DNA from: Ramlibacter sp.
GTDB lineage: Bacteria; Pseudomonadota; Gammaproteobacteria; Burkholderiales; Burkholderiaceae_C
Assembly: GCA_019635435.1 (NCBI GenBank)
Contig: JAHBZM010000001.1
Location: 868,001 to 932,000, forward strand
Direction of reading: 5' to 3'
DNA: 64,000 bases
Within the stretch, counting starts at the first letter, position 1; each line of letters opens with the position of its first letter. This document shows, piece after piece, positions 30,599-39,525 of this stretch. The notes under the pieces are model-generated. The model had not been told where the DNA came from and ran no database searches. It was given only the letters and a program-made list of their open reading frames with translations. Both the position numbers and the translations under genes were made by a program.

Positions 30599-31504
30599 TC
30601 ATGACAGCCGCGCGATGATGCGGGCGCAGGACTCGCACATCGCGGCAAACGCGGCGGCGGTGGGCGTCAGTGGCGGATCGGTGCGGCGCACCAGGCAGTT
30701 GTCGTAGCGGTGCGCCCGCTCCCGGATGCGGATGGGCTGCAACTGCGTGCCCAGCAGGCCGCGCTGCACGATCACCGCGGGCACCAGCGCCAGCCAGTCG
30801 GTGCTGCCGATCAGCGCCGCGAGCTCGGTGAACGACTCGCAGGTGGCCGCCACGCTCGGCGGTGCCAGCCCATGCTCGGCGAACAGCCGCAGCACGGTGC
30901 CGCCAGGGCCTCCCGCGGCGCCCATGGCCACCCATTCATACGTGGCCAGCTCGTGCAGGCTGCGCGCCGTGGCCAGCGGGTGGCCCGTGCGGGCGATCAC
31001 GGTCAGGTCGGTCTTGAACAGCACCTGGCTGGTCAGGCCCGGGCCCGCGCCTTCGTCGGGCACCGAGGTGATGGCCAGGTCAATCAGGCCCTGCTGCAGC
31101 GCCGGCAGCAGCCGCTCGTACAGGCCGCTCATCAGGCGCAGCTTCACCCCCGGGTAGCGCGCATGAAAATCGGGCACCACCTGCGGCAGCATCAGCGCCG
31201 TGGTGGTCGGCCCCACGCCCACATGCAGGGTGCCGCCAGCCGTGCCATTGGCGCTGGCCGCTTCGTCGGTGGCGCGCTGCACCTCGCGCTGGATCAGCAG
31301 CGCGCGCGCGTGCAGCCGGCGGCCGTCCTCGGTCAGCACCACGCCATGGGCCGAGCGGTGCAGCAGCGAGACCCCGAGCCCCGCCTCCAGCGCCTGCAGG
31401 CTGTTGGTCAGCCCGGCCTGGGACACCTCGAGCTGGCGCGCCGCGCGCCGGAAGCTGCCCCATTCGACCACGGTCAGGAAGGCACGCAGTTGCTGGAGGG
31501 TCAT
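30599..31504 (-). CDS. LysR family transcriptional regulator
   Basis: 301 residues from ATG 31504 (MTLQQLRAFLTVVEWGSF). N-terminal winged helix with F-R-R-A-A-R-Q-L-E-V-S-Q-A-G-L-T-N-S-L-Q-style recognition helix (about residues 18-45), then the two-lobed ligand domain from about residue 90. C-terminal cysteine pair absent. It is divergent from the dehalogenase-like gene with 99 bp between starts and a candidate operator in that gap, so it likely regulates that gene and itself. The effector is unknown. Confidence 0.9.
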   Translation of the reverse strand: MTLQQLRAFLTVVEWGSFRRAARQLEVSQAGLTNSLQALEAGLGVSLLHRSAHGVVLTEDGRRLHARALLIQREVQRATDEAASANGTAGGTLHVGVGPTTTALMLPQVVPDFHARYPGVKLRLMSGLYERLLPALQQGLIDLAITSVPDEGAGPGLTSQVLFKTDLTVIARTGHPLATARSLHELATYEWVAMGAAGGPGGTVLRLFAEHGLAPPSVAATCESFTELAALIGSTDWLALVPAVIVQRGLLGTQLQPIRIRERAHRYDNCLVRRTDPPLTPTAAAFAAMCESCARIIARLS

Positions 31505-31545
31505 GGACGGGTGGGGCGGGGGATGATTCGGACGATCGGTTGAAT

Positions 31546-31557
31546 CTATCACGATAG
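31546..31557. promoter_or_regulatory. candidate LysR operator
   Basis: CTATC-AC-GATAG is a perfect 12-bp palindrome inside T-N11-A, the usual LysR-box form. It lies 42 bp from the LysR start and 47 bp from the dehalogenase-like gene start, in the shared divergent promoter. Confidence 0.55.
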
Positions 31558-31603
31558 GGGTGGGTTCACTTCCGCTGATCGCAAGCAACGCCTAAGCTGC
31601 CGC

Positions 31604-34600
31604 ATGCGCTTTTTCTCGTACCGCGACCGCCCGGTTCACCTGGGCCCCTATCCGCTCGAACGCCTGACCCGCCAGCCGGGGCCGGTGGGCCTGAGCCGCG
31701 TGCCACCCATGCGCGCCCTGCCGTTCGATGACCCCGACCCGGAGTCGCTCACCCATGCCATGGCCCGTTACATGGCCATGTTCGACCTGGTGCGCGATGG
31801 CGCGGTCAATCCCGGGCCGGGCGAAGTGACGGCCGATCCGGTGGGGCGCGCCGAGCACCTCAAGGCCGCGGGCTACTACTTTGATGCGTCCATGATGGGT
31901 GTGGGCACGCTGCCGCGCGACGCGCTGCTGGCCGAGCCCCTGCGCAACGCGGCCGTGCCCGCGCTGGGCGCCGAGCTCGAGCGCAACCAGCCGACCAGCT
32001 TTGCCGCGGGCATGGACATGATCCTGGCCGACGTGCTCGAGTCCGCGCGCAAGGTGCACGGCCCCATGGACCACCACAGCCATGCGCTGCTGGTGCTGGT
32101 GGAGTTCCCGCGCGACCCGCGCCCCGGCGAGCCGGGCTGCGACTGGATCGCCGGCACCCAGGCGCAGCGCGCGGCCCTGCTCGCGGCGCAGACCGCCGTG
32201 CTGCTGTCCACCTACCTGCGCATGCTGGGCCACGAGGCGCGGGCCCACAGCGCCACCTGCAGCGACGTCGACCTGGGCAGGCTCGCCGTGCACTGCGGCC
32301 TGGCCCAGGGCGATGGCCGCAACCCCTATGTGGGGGCGCGCTATGGCCTGGCGGCGGTGACCACCACGTTCGAGATGGCGCCCGACCTGCCGCTGGCGCC
32401 GGCCGCGGCCCAGCGGTGGGGGCAGTCGCATGGCCCGGCGTGGTGGGTGGGCAAGGGCACGCTCAAGAGCGCCCTGAACCGCGAGGCCTATGCCGGGCGC
32501 GACTTCCGCATGGGGGCCTACCCGTTTGAAAAGCTCAGGCGGCGCGAGCAGCCCACCACCTTCATCGACCATGAGCGGGTGCCGCGCTTCCCCAAGCGGG
32601 CCGACTTTTTTGCCCGCGCGCTGTTTGGCGACCTGGGCAAGACCGTGCAGGACGGGGCCCGCAATGCGCACTATGTGATGAAAAGCCCCATCGGTGCCTG
32701 TGCCCGGCGGGCCCTGGGTGCGCTGCTGCTGCTGCAGTTCGGCGAGGCGCGCGGGCCGGTGTCGCCCCGCACGGCCGACCCCAAGCGCAATGCCGACAAC
32801 CTCAAGGCCACGTCGTACTACCTGGGCGTGGACGCCGTGGGCCTGTGCGCCGTGCCCGAGTGGGCCTATTACTCGCATGACGCCGGCGGCAACCCCATGG
32901 CGGCGTACCACGCCAACGCCGTCAACCTGCTGATCGACCAGGGCCACGAGACCATGGAAGGCGCCAGCGGCGACGACTGGATCTCGGTGGCCCAGAGCAT
33001 GCGCGCCTACCTGCGCTTCTCGCTCATGGGCGGCGTGGTGGCCGAGCAGGTGCGCCGGCTGGGCTACTCGGCGCGCGTGCACTCGGTGCTGGACGGCGAC
33101 GTGCTGCAGCCACCGCTGCTGCTGCTGTCGGGCCTGGGCGAGGTCAGCCGCATCGGCGAGGTGATCCTCAACCCCTACCTGGGCCCACGCCTGAAGAGCG
33201 GCACCGTCACCACCGACCTGCCGATGGAGGCGGACCAGCCGATCGACTTTGGCCTGCAGACCTTCTGCGAGAACTGCAACAAGTGCGCGCGCGAATGCCC
33301 CTCGGGCGCCATCACGGCCGGCCCCAAGCTCATGTACAACGGCTACGAGATCTGGAAGAGCGACGCCGAAAAATGCGCGCGCTACCGCATCACCAATGCC
33401 GCGGGCGGCATGTGCGGGCGCTGCATGAAAACCTGCCCCTGGAATCTGGAAGGCCTGTTCGCCGAAAGCGGCTTCCGCTGGCTGGCCATGAATGTGCCGC
33501 AAAGCGCGCGCCTGCTGGCCGAACTCGACGACAAGCTGGACCGAGGCACCATCAATCCCGTCAAGAAGTGGTGGTGGGACATCGAGCTGGACCGCCAGAC
33601 CGGCCGCTACGTTCAGGCCCGCCAGACCAACCACCGCGGCCTGCAGAAAGACCTGAAGCTGCGCTATGAAGACCAGACGCTGGCTGTCTACCCCGCAGAC
33701 AAGATGCCGCCACCTTACCCCGTCACCTTTCCGGTCAACCGCGAGGAAGGCATTGAGCGCTACCGCGCATTGCTCACACCCGGGCAATACAAAACCAGGC
33801 TCGCGGCAGGTGACACCGCCACGCTGGCGCCCCCGGCCAAGCCGCTGCTGGGTGAGCCGCCGGTGTTCCCGGTGCTGCTCAAGCGCCGCGAAGACATGGC
33901 GGCCGATGTGGCCCGCTACGAGTTCACCGCGCTGGACGGCGCGCCGCTGCCCCCGTTTGACGCAGGCGCCCACATTGATGTGGTGATTGCACCGGAATAC
34001 CAGCGCCAATACAGCCTGGCCGGCGATCCGGCCGACCGCAGCAAGTACGTGCTGGGCGTGCTGCGCGAACCGGCCGGGCGTGGTGGTTCGGCGCTGATGC
34101 ACCGCGCGTTTCGAGAAGGGCGGCGCGTGTTCATCTCCAGGCCGGCCAACCATTTCCCGCTGGTGGAAGAGGCGGCTTTCTCGCTGCTGTTCGCCGGTGG
34201 CATCGGGGTCACGCCCATGATCACCATGGCGCACCGGCTGCACGCGCTGGGCAAGCCTTTTGAGCTGCACTACAGCGGAGCCAGTCGCGCGACAGCCGGC
34301 TTTCTGCGCGAACTGGCTGAAGTGCCGTGGCGCGACAAAGTGCGCTTTCACTTCAAGGACGAGGGCGCACGCGCCGACCTGATGGCGCTGACGCCGGCCT
34401 ACGCGCCGGGCTTTCATGTCTACACCTGCGGCGCGCCGCGCTTCATGGACGGGGTGTTTGAAGCCGCGCTGGCCAGGGGCTGGCCCGAAGAGGCGCTGCA
34501 CCGCGAGTACTTCAGCGTGCCCGAAGCCCAGGCCTGGCAGAACCACCCGTTTGTGCTGCGCCTGGCCCGCAGTGGCCGCACGTTGGAGGTGCCCGCTGAC

Positions 34601-34819
34601 CGCAGCGCCACCGACGTGCTCGCCGACGCTGGCCTGGCCATTGCCACCAAATGCAGCGACGGTCTGTGCGGGGTTTGCGCCACGCCCTATGACGCAGCGG
34701 CGTCCGGCGAGATCGAGCACCGTGACTTCGTGCTCAGCGCCAAGGAGCGCGGCCAGCGCGTGATCCTGTGCTGCTCGCGGCCCAGGGCCGTGGGAGCCGA
34801 GCTGGTGGTGGACCTGTGA
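31604..34819 (+). CDS. self-sufficient catabolic reductive-dehalogenase-type fusion protein (RdhA tandem + FNR + ferredoxin)
   Basis: 1071 residues. Two cobalamin-fold RdhA-like halves can be matched: N-L-K-A-x-x-Y-Y recurs near residues 84 and 397, and the R-x-L-G-x-x-A-R-x-H-S block occurs in both. Two 4Fe-4S clusters follow: C-E-N-C-N-K-C-A-R-E-C (555-565) and C591 with C604-G-R-C-M-K-T-C611. Then a reductase module with R-Q-Y-S (801-804, flavin) and L-F-A-G-G-I-G-V-T-P-M, and a C-terminal plant-type 2Fe-2S ferredoxin (C1017, C1022, C1025). No Tat signal and no rdhB anchor gene, so cytosolic. The layout matches the NAD(P)H-dependent, oxygen-tolerant BhbA type that debrominates bromoxynil products. 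Substrate here is unknown. Confidence 0.85.
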   Translation: MRFFSYRDRPVHLGPYPLERLTRQPGPVGLSRVPPMRALPFDDPDPESLTHAMARYMAMFDLVRDGAVNPGPGEVTADPVGRAEHLKAAGYYFDASMMGVGTLPRDALLAEPLRNAAVPALGAELERNQPTSFAAGMDMILADVLESARKVHGPMDHHSHALLVLVEFPRDPRPGEPGCDWIAGTQAQRAALLAAQTAVLLSTYLRMLGHEARAHSATCSDVDLGRLAVHCGLAQGDGRNPYVGARYGLAAVTTTFEMAPDLPLAPAAAQRWGQSHGPAWWVGKGTLKSALNREAYAGRDFRMGAYPFEKLRRREQPTTFIDHERVPRFPKRADFFARALFGDLGKTVQDGARNAHYVMKSPIGACARRALGALLLLQFGEARGPVSPRTADPKRNADNLKATSYYLGVDAVGLCAVPEWAYYSHDAGGNPMAAYHANAVNLLIDQGHETMEGASGDDWISVAQSMRAYLRFSLMGGVVAEQVRRLGYSARVHSVLDGDVLQPPLLLLSGLGEVSRIGEVILNPYLGPRLKSGTVTTDLPMEADQPIDFGLQTFCENCNKCARECPSGAITAGPKLMYNGYEIWKSDAEKCARYRITNAAGGMCGRCMKTCPWNLEGLFAESGFRWLAMNVPQSARLLAELDDKLDRGTINPVKKWWWDIELDRQTGRYVQARQTNHRGLQKDLKLRYEDQTLAVYPADKMPPPYPVTFPVNREEGIERYRALLTPGQYKTRLAAGDTATLAPPAKPLLGEPPVFPVLLKRREDMAADVARYEFTALDGAPLPPFDAGAHIDVVIAPEYQRQYSLAGDPADRSKYVLGVLREPAGRGGSALMHRAFREGRRVFISRPANHFPLVEEAAFSLLFAGGIGVTPMITMAHRLHALGKPFELHYSGASRATAGFLRELAEVPWRDKVRFHFKDEGARADLMALTPAYAPGFHVYTCGAPRFMDGVFEAALARGWPEEALHREYFSVPEAQAWQNHPFVLRLARSGRTLEVPADRSATDVLADAGLAIATKCSDGLCGVCATPYDAAASGEIEHRDFVLSAKERGQRVILCCSRPRAVGAELVVDL

Positions 34820-34843
34820 GGCTGAGCGGGCTGCTCAGCCCGC

Positions 34844-35698
34844 TCAGTCCGCGCGGCTGCGGGTGCCGAGCAGCGCCGCGCCAATGATCATGGCTGCCGC
34901 CAGGCCCACGCTCCAGCTCAGGGCGCGGCCACTCACCACCATCAGCAGCGCGGTGGACAGCAGCGGCGTCAGGTAGCTCAGGATGCCGATGTGGCGCGCG
35001 TCGCCCAGCTTGAGCGCGCGGTCCCACAGGTAAAACGCCGCGCCCAGCGGCCCCAGGCCCATGGCCGCCAGCAGCAGCCAGTCGCGCACCGCCAGCGTGG
35101 CCGGCGGCTCCAGCAGCGCGTGGCAGGCCAGCGACAGCGGGCCCGAGATCAGCCCGAACAGGCCCACCGCGGCCGTGGGAAACGCCGCCACGCGCCGCGT
35201 CATCAGCGAGTAGCTGGCCCAGATCAGGGCCGAACCCAGCGCCAGCAGGTAACCCCAGGACCAGCCCCCGCCGTCGCCCTGCCGGGCCCCAAGAATGGCC
35301 ACCGCCGCGCCGGCAAAGCCCAGCAGCGCCGCCACCACGTGCGCCGCATGCAGCCGCAGGCCGCGCAGGAACAGCGGCGCCAGCACCACGATGAACAGCG
35401 GCCACAGGTAGTTGACCAGGTTGGCCTCCACCGGCGGCGCGATGCGCAGCGCCATGAACAGCAGGAAGTGAAAGCCGAACAGGCCGTAGACGCCCAGCGC
35501 CAGCGTGCCCGGCGCGATGGCCCACAGCCGCGGCTGCCGCGCCACCAGCGGCCACGAGGGCAGGCTGCCGATCAGCAGCGCGATGCCCGTGAGCAGGAAC
35601 GGCGGGACATGCCGCAGCGCCACCCCCAGGGATGCCAGCACGGCCCACAGCGCGATGGCGCCCAGGGCGTAGAGGTTGGCTTTGGCAGACGCAGACAT
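34844..35698 (-). CDS. EamA/DMT family exporter (YddG-like)
   Basis: 284 residues, ten predicted helices in two EamA repeats. N-terminus L-Y-A-L-G-A-I-A-L-W-A-V-L-A and the G-x-Y-G-L-F-G-F-H-F-L-L-F-M-A-L-R block resemble the aromatic amino acid exporter YddG. Substrate is inferred at best. Convergent with the dehalogenase-like gene (24 bp apart) and downstream of the AraC regulator on the same strand, which may control it. Confidence 0.85.
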   Translation of the reverse strand: MSASAKANLYALGAIALWAVLASLGVALRHVPPFLLTGIALLIGSLPSWPLVARQPRLWAIAPGTLALGVYGLFGFHFLLFMALRIAPPVEANLVNYLWPLFIVVLAPLFLRGLRLHAAHVVAALLGFAGAAVAILGARQGDGGGWSWGYLLALGSALIWASYSLMTRRVAAFPTAAVGLFGLISGPLSLACHALLEPPATLAVRDWLLLAAMGLGPLGAAFYLWDRALKLGDARHIGILSYLTPLLSTALLMVVSGRALSWSVGLAAAMIIGAALLGTRSRAD

Positions 35699-35781
35699 GG
35701 CCTGAACTGTAAGCGCGCCGGTCGTCGCGCAGCACCGGTCTGTCGTCGCAGCCCGCTTGCGCCGCTGTTTTCAGATCAAAA

Positions 35782-35833
35782 GGGGCTGGAGTCCAGGACT
35801 GGCGGCCACTGTGTGCTACAAAAAGTGTAGCAA
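35782..35833. repeat. dispersed intergenic repeat, copy C
   Basis: GGGGCTGGAGTCCAGGACTG followed by GCGGCCACTGTGTGCTACAA and a TGCTAC...GTAGCA stem. Nearly identical (inverted) to 15946-15999 and sharing its core with 125-173. Lies between the EamA and AraC genes. Confidence 0.75.
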
Positions 35834-35835
35834 AC

Positions 35836-35871
35836 GCGGCTCAGGCAGCGGCTCAGGCAGCGGCTCGGTCA
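35836..35871. repeat. 12-bp tandem repeat, three units
   Basis: GCGGCTCAGGCA twice, then GCGGCTCGGTCA. The third unit contains the stop codon of the AraC gene, so slippage here could change that protein's C-terminus. Confidence 0.7.
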
Positions 35872-36552
35872 GTGCGCCGGACCGCGCCGGCGCAGCGCGG
35901 CCGTGAGCGCCGAGGGCGAGCGGTAGCCGGTGCGGCGCGCCACCTCGGCCACCGCGAGGCCGGCCTGGCGCCACTGCAGCGCCTGGTCCAGCCGCAGGCC
36001 GCGCAGCCACTGCATGGGGCCGACGCCATGGACCTCGTGGCAGCGCAGCGCAAACTGGCTGGGGCTGAGCAGGGCGCGCTGCGCGAGGTCGGCCACGCTC
36101 AGCGGCTGGTCCAGCCGGGCCAGGGCCCAGGAGGTCAGCCGTGGCCAGTCAATGGCCCGGCGTGGCCGCCGCACAGGTGCGCCCGGCGGCGCCCAGCTTT
36201 CGAGCAGCAGCAGCGGGCCATGCTGGGCCGCCAGCGGCAGGCCCTGCCGCAGCGCGTGGGCGAGGTAGGCCGCGAGGGCGCGGGTTTGCTGGGGCCGCGC
36301 GGGGCTGGCGCTGCAGCGGGCCCAGGCGGGATGGGCGGTGTCGAGCACCAGGCACTGGCTGCCGCCCAGGGATTCAAAGTCGTGGCGCTCGCCCGGGGGC
36401 ACCAGGCAGGCGTCACCGGCGCCGATGCGCCGGGCGCTGCCGGCCACCTCCAGATCGAGCACGCCCTGCAGGCCCACCAGAATCTGGAAATGGTCATGGC
36501 TGTGGCTGCCATGGGCGCCGCCGTAGTGGCGCAGGGACAGCGCGCTGGTCAT
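35869..36552 (-). CDS. AraC family transcriptional regulator
   Basis: 227 residues. N-terminal cupin-like sensing domain with H-S-H-D-H-F-Q-I-L and P-P-G-E-R-H-D-F, then two helix-turn-helix motifs (about 145-165, L-S-V-A-D-L-A-Q-R-A-L-L-S, and 195-215, V-A-E-V-A-R-R-T-G-Y-R-S-P-S-A). The AraC signature is present although the C-terminus is short. Likely regulator of the downstream EamA exporter; inducer unknown. Confidence 0.85.
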   Translation of the reverse strand: MTSALSLRHYGGAHGSHSHDHFQILVGLQGVLDLEVAGSARRIGAGDACLVPPGERHDFESLGGSQCLVLDTAHPAWARCSASPARPQQTRALAAYLAHALRQGLPLAAQHGPLLLLESWAPPGAPVRRPRRAIDWPRLTSWALARLDQPLSVADLAQRALLSPSQFALRCHEVHGVGPMQWLRGLRLDQALQWRQAGLAVAEVARRTGYRSPSALTAALRRRGPAH

Positions 36553-36575
36553 GGCTGCGGCTGCAGGGAAGCCGC

Positions 36576-37562
36576 TCAGGCCGGGTTCAGGACCCCGTGG
36601 GCCTGTTCGTCGGCGTGGTAGCTGGAACGCACCATGGCGCCCACGGCGGCATGGGTGAAGCCCATCTTGTAGGCCTCGGCCTCGAACATCCTGAAGGTGT
36701 CGGGGTGCACATAGCGGCGCACCGGCAGGTGGCTCAGCGTGGGCGCGAGGTACTGGCCGATGGTCAGCATGTTGATGCCGTGGGCGCGCATGTCGCGCAT
36801 CACGTCCAGGATTTCCTCGTCGGTCTCGCCCAGGCCCACCATCAGGCCGCTCTTGGTCGGCACATCGGGGAACAGCGCCTTGAATTTCTTCAGCAGGTTC
36901 AGGCTGAACTGGTAGTCCGAACCGGGGCGTGCCTCCTTGTACAGGCGCGGGATGGTTTCCAGGTTGTGGTTCATCACATCGGGTGGCGCGGCCTTGAGGA
37001 TCTCCAGCGCGCGGTCGTCACGGCCGCGGAAGTCGGGCACCAGCACCTCGATCTGGGTGCCCGGCGAGAGCTCGCGCGTCTGGCGGATGCATTCCACAAA
37101 GTGGCCGGCGCCGCCGTCGCGCAGGTCGTCGCGGTCCACGCTGGTGATCACCACGTACTTGAGCTTGAGCCTGGCAATGGTTCGGGCCATGTTCGCGGGC
37201 TCGTTCACGTCCAGCGGGTCGGGGCGGCCATGGCCCACGTCGCAGAACGGGCAGCGGCGGGTGCACTTGTCACCCATGATCATGAACGTGGCCGTGCCCT
37301 TGCCGAAGCATTCGCCGATGTTGGGGCAGCTGGCCTCCTCGCACACCGTGTGCAGGTTGCTCTCGCGCAGGATCTGCTTGATCTCGTAGAAGCGCGTGGT
37401 GGGGCTGCCGGCCTTGACGCGGATCCACTCGGGCTTCTTGAGCACCGGCGCCTGCTCGACCTTGACCGGGATGCGCGACAGCTTGGCCGCGGCCTTCTGC
37501 TTGGCCAGCGGGTTGTAGGTTTCAGTGCTTTGCGCTTCGCGCACGGTGTCGGTGGTGGCCAT
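36576..37562 (-). CDS. lipA: lipoyl synthase
   Basis: 328 residues. Radical SAM enzyme that inserts two sulfurs into octanoyl-protein to make lipoyl groups. Both clusters are visible: C74, C79, C85 (auxiliary, [12 protein letters not shown]) and C100-x3-C104-x2-C107 (radical SAM). The C-terminal R-S-S-Y-H-A-D-E supplies the conserved serine. Start ATG 37562 has GAGGA upstream; the TTG-started form at 37574 would overlap lipB. Follows lipB directly. Confidence 0.96.
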   Translation of the reverse strand: MATTDTVREAQSTETYNPLAKQKAAAKLSRIPVKVEQAPVLKKPEWIRVKAGSPTTRFYEIKQILRESNLHTVCEEASCPNIGECFGKGTATFMIMGDKCTRRCPFCDVGHGRPDPLDVNEPANMARTIARLKLKYVVITSVDRDDLRDGGAGHFVECIRQTRELSPGTQIEVLVPDFRGRDDRALEILKAAPPDVMNHNLETIPRLYKEARPGSDYQFSLNLLKKFKALFPDVPTKSGLMVGLGETDEEILDVMRDMRAHGINMLTIGQYLAPTLSHLPVRRYVHPDTFRMFEAEAYKMGFTHAAVGAMVRSSYHADEQAHGVLNPA

Positions 37563-37570
37563 GAATGTCC

Positions 37571-38290
37571 TCAAGGCGCCAGGCGGGTGATGAGCTGTTG
37601 GCCCAGCAGCCGGGCGGCTTCGTCCCAGGTGGTAGATACGCCGATTGTAGAAAGGTCCACGGTTTTCAGCCCCGCGTAGCCGCAGGGGTTGATGCGCGAG
37701 AAGGGTTCCAGGTCCATGGCCACATTGAGGGCCACGCCGTGGTAGGTGCAGTGGCGGCTGACCTTGATGCCCAAGGCGGCGATCTTGCCCAGCTCGATGC
37801 CGTTCGCCCTGAACCTGTCGAAGGGACCGAAACCCCGGTCATCCTGAGCCTGTGCAAGCACGGGCTGCGCGAGGGCGGGGATTCTGGCGTGCGAGAACGG
37901 GTCGTCCAGCCGCACGTAAATGCCCGGGGCGCCGGCCACGCGGTGGCCGGTCACGCCATAGTGCATCAGCGTGCGGATCACTGCCTCCTCGATGCGGTAG
38001 ACATATTCCTTGACGTAGTAGCCCGCGCGGCGCAGGTCGATCAGCGGATACGCCACCACCTGGCCCGGGCCATGAAAGGTGACCTGGCCGCCCCGGTCGG
38101 TGGCGACCACGGGGATGGTGCCCGGGTTCAGGACATGGTCGCTCTTGCCCGCCAGCCCCTGTGTGTAGACGGGTTCGTGCTCACAAAGCCATAGCGCGTC
38201 GGGCGTGTCCGCGGTTCGCGTGGCGGTGAAGTCCTGCATGGCCTCGCAGGTTGCCAGATACTCCACTCGGCCCAGTACCTTCAAGGCCAC
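37571..38290 (-). CDS. lipB: octanoyl-ACP:protein N-octanoyltransferase, with in-frame repeat insertion
   Basis: 239 residues. Transfers octanoate from ACP to lipoyl domains, the step before LipA. The [12 protein letters not shown] block, I-A-A-L-G-I-K-V and N-P-C-G-Y-A-G (with the catalytic Cys) are intact. Between D-D-P-F-S-H-A and G-K-I-A-A-L the protein carries about 25 extra residues (including [16 protein letters not shown]) encoded by a REP-like repeat. The insertion is in frame in what is normally a short loop near the active-site entry, so activity is probably kept. Confidence 0.92.
   Translation of the reverse strand: MALKVLGRVEYLATCEAMQDFTATRTADTPDALWLCEHEPVYTQGLAGKSDHVLNPGTIPVVATDRGGQVTFHGPGQVVAYPLIDLRRAGYYVKEYVYRIEEAVIRTLMHYGVTGHRVAGAPGIYVRLDDPFSHARIPALAQPVLAQAQDDRGFGPFDRFRANGIELGKIAALGIKVSRHCTYHGVALNVAMDLEPFSRINPCGYAGLKTVDLSTIGVSTTWDEAARLLGQQLITRLAP
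37793..37880. repeat. REP-like repeat inserted in lipB
   Basis: Two direct half-copies, CCTGAACCTGTCGAAGGG and CCTGAGCCTGTGCAAGCA, 35 bp apart start to start. The text GTTCGCCCTGAACCTGTCGA matches a dispersed element (CTGAGCCTGTCGAAGG type) that I recall as common in betaproteobacterial genomes. Its length keeps the lipB frame open. Confidence 0.65.
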
Positions 38291-38311
38291 CTCAGGTGTT
38301 CAGGGGATGGG

Positions 38312-38623
38312 TCATAACACCACCTTGACCATCGGGTGCGTGGACAGCGTGCGGTACAGCTCGTCGAGCTGCTCGCGGCTGGTGGCGGTGATGGTGATGG
38401 TGACGCCCAGGTACTTGCCGGCCTTGCTGTCGCGCAGCTCCACGCTGGCGGCGTCAAACGTCGGGTCGAACTGGCGGGCGATGGCGGTCACGGCGTGCAC
38501 GAAGCCATCGGCGTTCACGCCCATGACCTTGACCGGAAACCGCGAGGGGTACTCGATCAGCGAGTCCTTGCGGGCGCCGCTGTCGGCGGGTGGGGCGGGA
38601 GGGGAGAGGGGGCGTTCGGTCAT
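38312..38623 (-). CDS. DUF493 (YbeD) family protein
   Basis: 103 residues from ATG 38623. The ferredoxin-like fold core I-E-Y-P-S-R-F-P-V-K-V-M-G, then S-V-E-L-R-D-S-K-A-G-K-Y-L-G-V-T and L-D-E-L-Y-R-T-L-S-T-H-P-M-V-K-V-V-L identify DUF493. In E. coli ybeD also sits beside lipB; function unknown, suggested link to lipoate or regulation. An N-terminal proline-rich stretch is extra. Its start overlaps the transaminase stop (ATGA). Confidence 0.9.
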   Translation of the reverse strand: MTERPLSPPAPPADSGARKDSLIEYPSRFPVKVMGVNADGFVHAVTAIARQFDPTFDAASVELRDSKAGKYLGVTITITATSREQLDELYRTLSTHPMVKVVL

Positions 38624-39510
38624 GCGGGGGCTTGCTGCTTGGCCCGCTGGTAGCCGGCATGCAGCTTCTGGTAGATGGGGCCGGGTTGGCCGTTTCCAAC
38701 CGGCTGGCCGTCCAGCAGGGTGATGGGCAGCACCTCCTTGGTGGCTGACGACAGCATCAGCTCGTCGGCGCCGGCCACTTCGTCGCGGCTGATGCGGCGC
38801 AGCTCGAAGGGGATGCCGGCCTCGCGGCACAGGGTTTCGATCAGGCCGTAGCGGATGCCCTCGAGCACGAGGTGGTCGCGCGGCGGGCCCATGAGCTTGC
38901 CGTCCTTGACCACCCACACGTTGCAGGCAGCGCCTTCGCTCAGGAAGCCGTCGCGGAACATCACGGTCTCCACCGCGCCTTCGTCGGCGCTGATCTGGCG
39001 CGCGAACACCGCGCCCAGCAGGCTGGTGGCCTTGATGTGGGCTTTTTCCCAGCGGAAGTCGTCGGCGCTCACGCAGGCCACGCCGCGCTCGCGCTCCAGC
39101 GCCGTGGGCGGCTTCATGAGGTTGCTCATGGCGAACACGGTGGGCGTGAGGTTGGCCGGCATCACGTGGTCGCGCAGGGCCACGCCGCGGGTCAGCTGGA
39201 TGTACACGAGCTGGTCGGTGGCTGACGCGTCAGCCCCGGCGGACCGGGCGTAGGCCGCGATCAGCTTCATCACGAGCTCGTGCCACTGCGCGTGGGTCAG
39301 GGGGTTGGCAATGCGCAAGGCGGCCAGGCTGCGGTCCAGCCGCGCCATGTGTTCGGCGAAGCGGAAGGGCTGGCCCGCATAGGCCGGCACGACTTCATAG
39401 ACGCCATCGCCAAAAATGAAGCCGCGGTCCATCACGCTCACCTTGGCGTTGGGCAGCGTGGTGAATTCACCGTTGAGGTAGCAGGGAAGGTCGGGAAGTG
39501 GGGAGGTCAT
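38620..39510 (-). CDS. dat: D-amino-acid transaminase (class IV PLP aminotransferase)
   Basis: 296 residues. PLP lysine is Lys160 in H-I-K-A-T-S-L-L-G. Other fold-IV blocks: D-R-G-F-I-F-G-D-G-V-Y-E-V and S-E-G-A-A-C-N-V-W-V-V. It likely interconverts D-alanine and D-glutamate for peptidoglycan; branched-chain and 4-amino-4-deoxychorismate lyase relatives share the fold, but the motifs favour D-specific. First gene of the dat-ybeD-lipB-lipA run on the minus strand. Confidence 0.88.
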   Translation of the reverse strand: MTSPLPDLPCYLNGEFTTLPNAKVSVMDRGFIFGDGVYEVVPAYAGQPFRFAEHMARLDRSLAALRIANPLTHAQWHELVMKLIAAYARSAGADASATDQLVYIQLTRGVALRDHVMPANLTPTVFAMSNLMKPPTALERERGVACVSADDFRWEKAHIKATSLLGAVFARQISADEGAVETVMFRDGFLSEGAACNVWVVKDGKLMGPPRDHLVLEGIRYGLIETLCREAGIPFELRRISRDEVAGADELMLSSATKEVLPITLLDGQPVGNGQPGPIYQKLHAGYQRAKQQAPA

Positions 39511-39525
39511 GGGTGGGATTGTCCC

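Noticed and set aside
31592..34720. 1042-codon open frame on the minus strand, antisense to the dehalogenase-type gene
   Set aside because: H/R/Q/A-rich shadow of high-GC codon bias; no domain, no start context, and the plus-strand frame is clearly the real gene.
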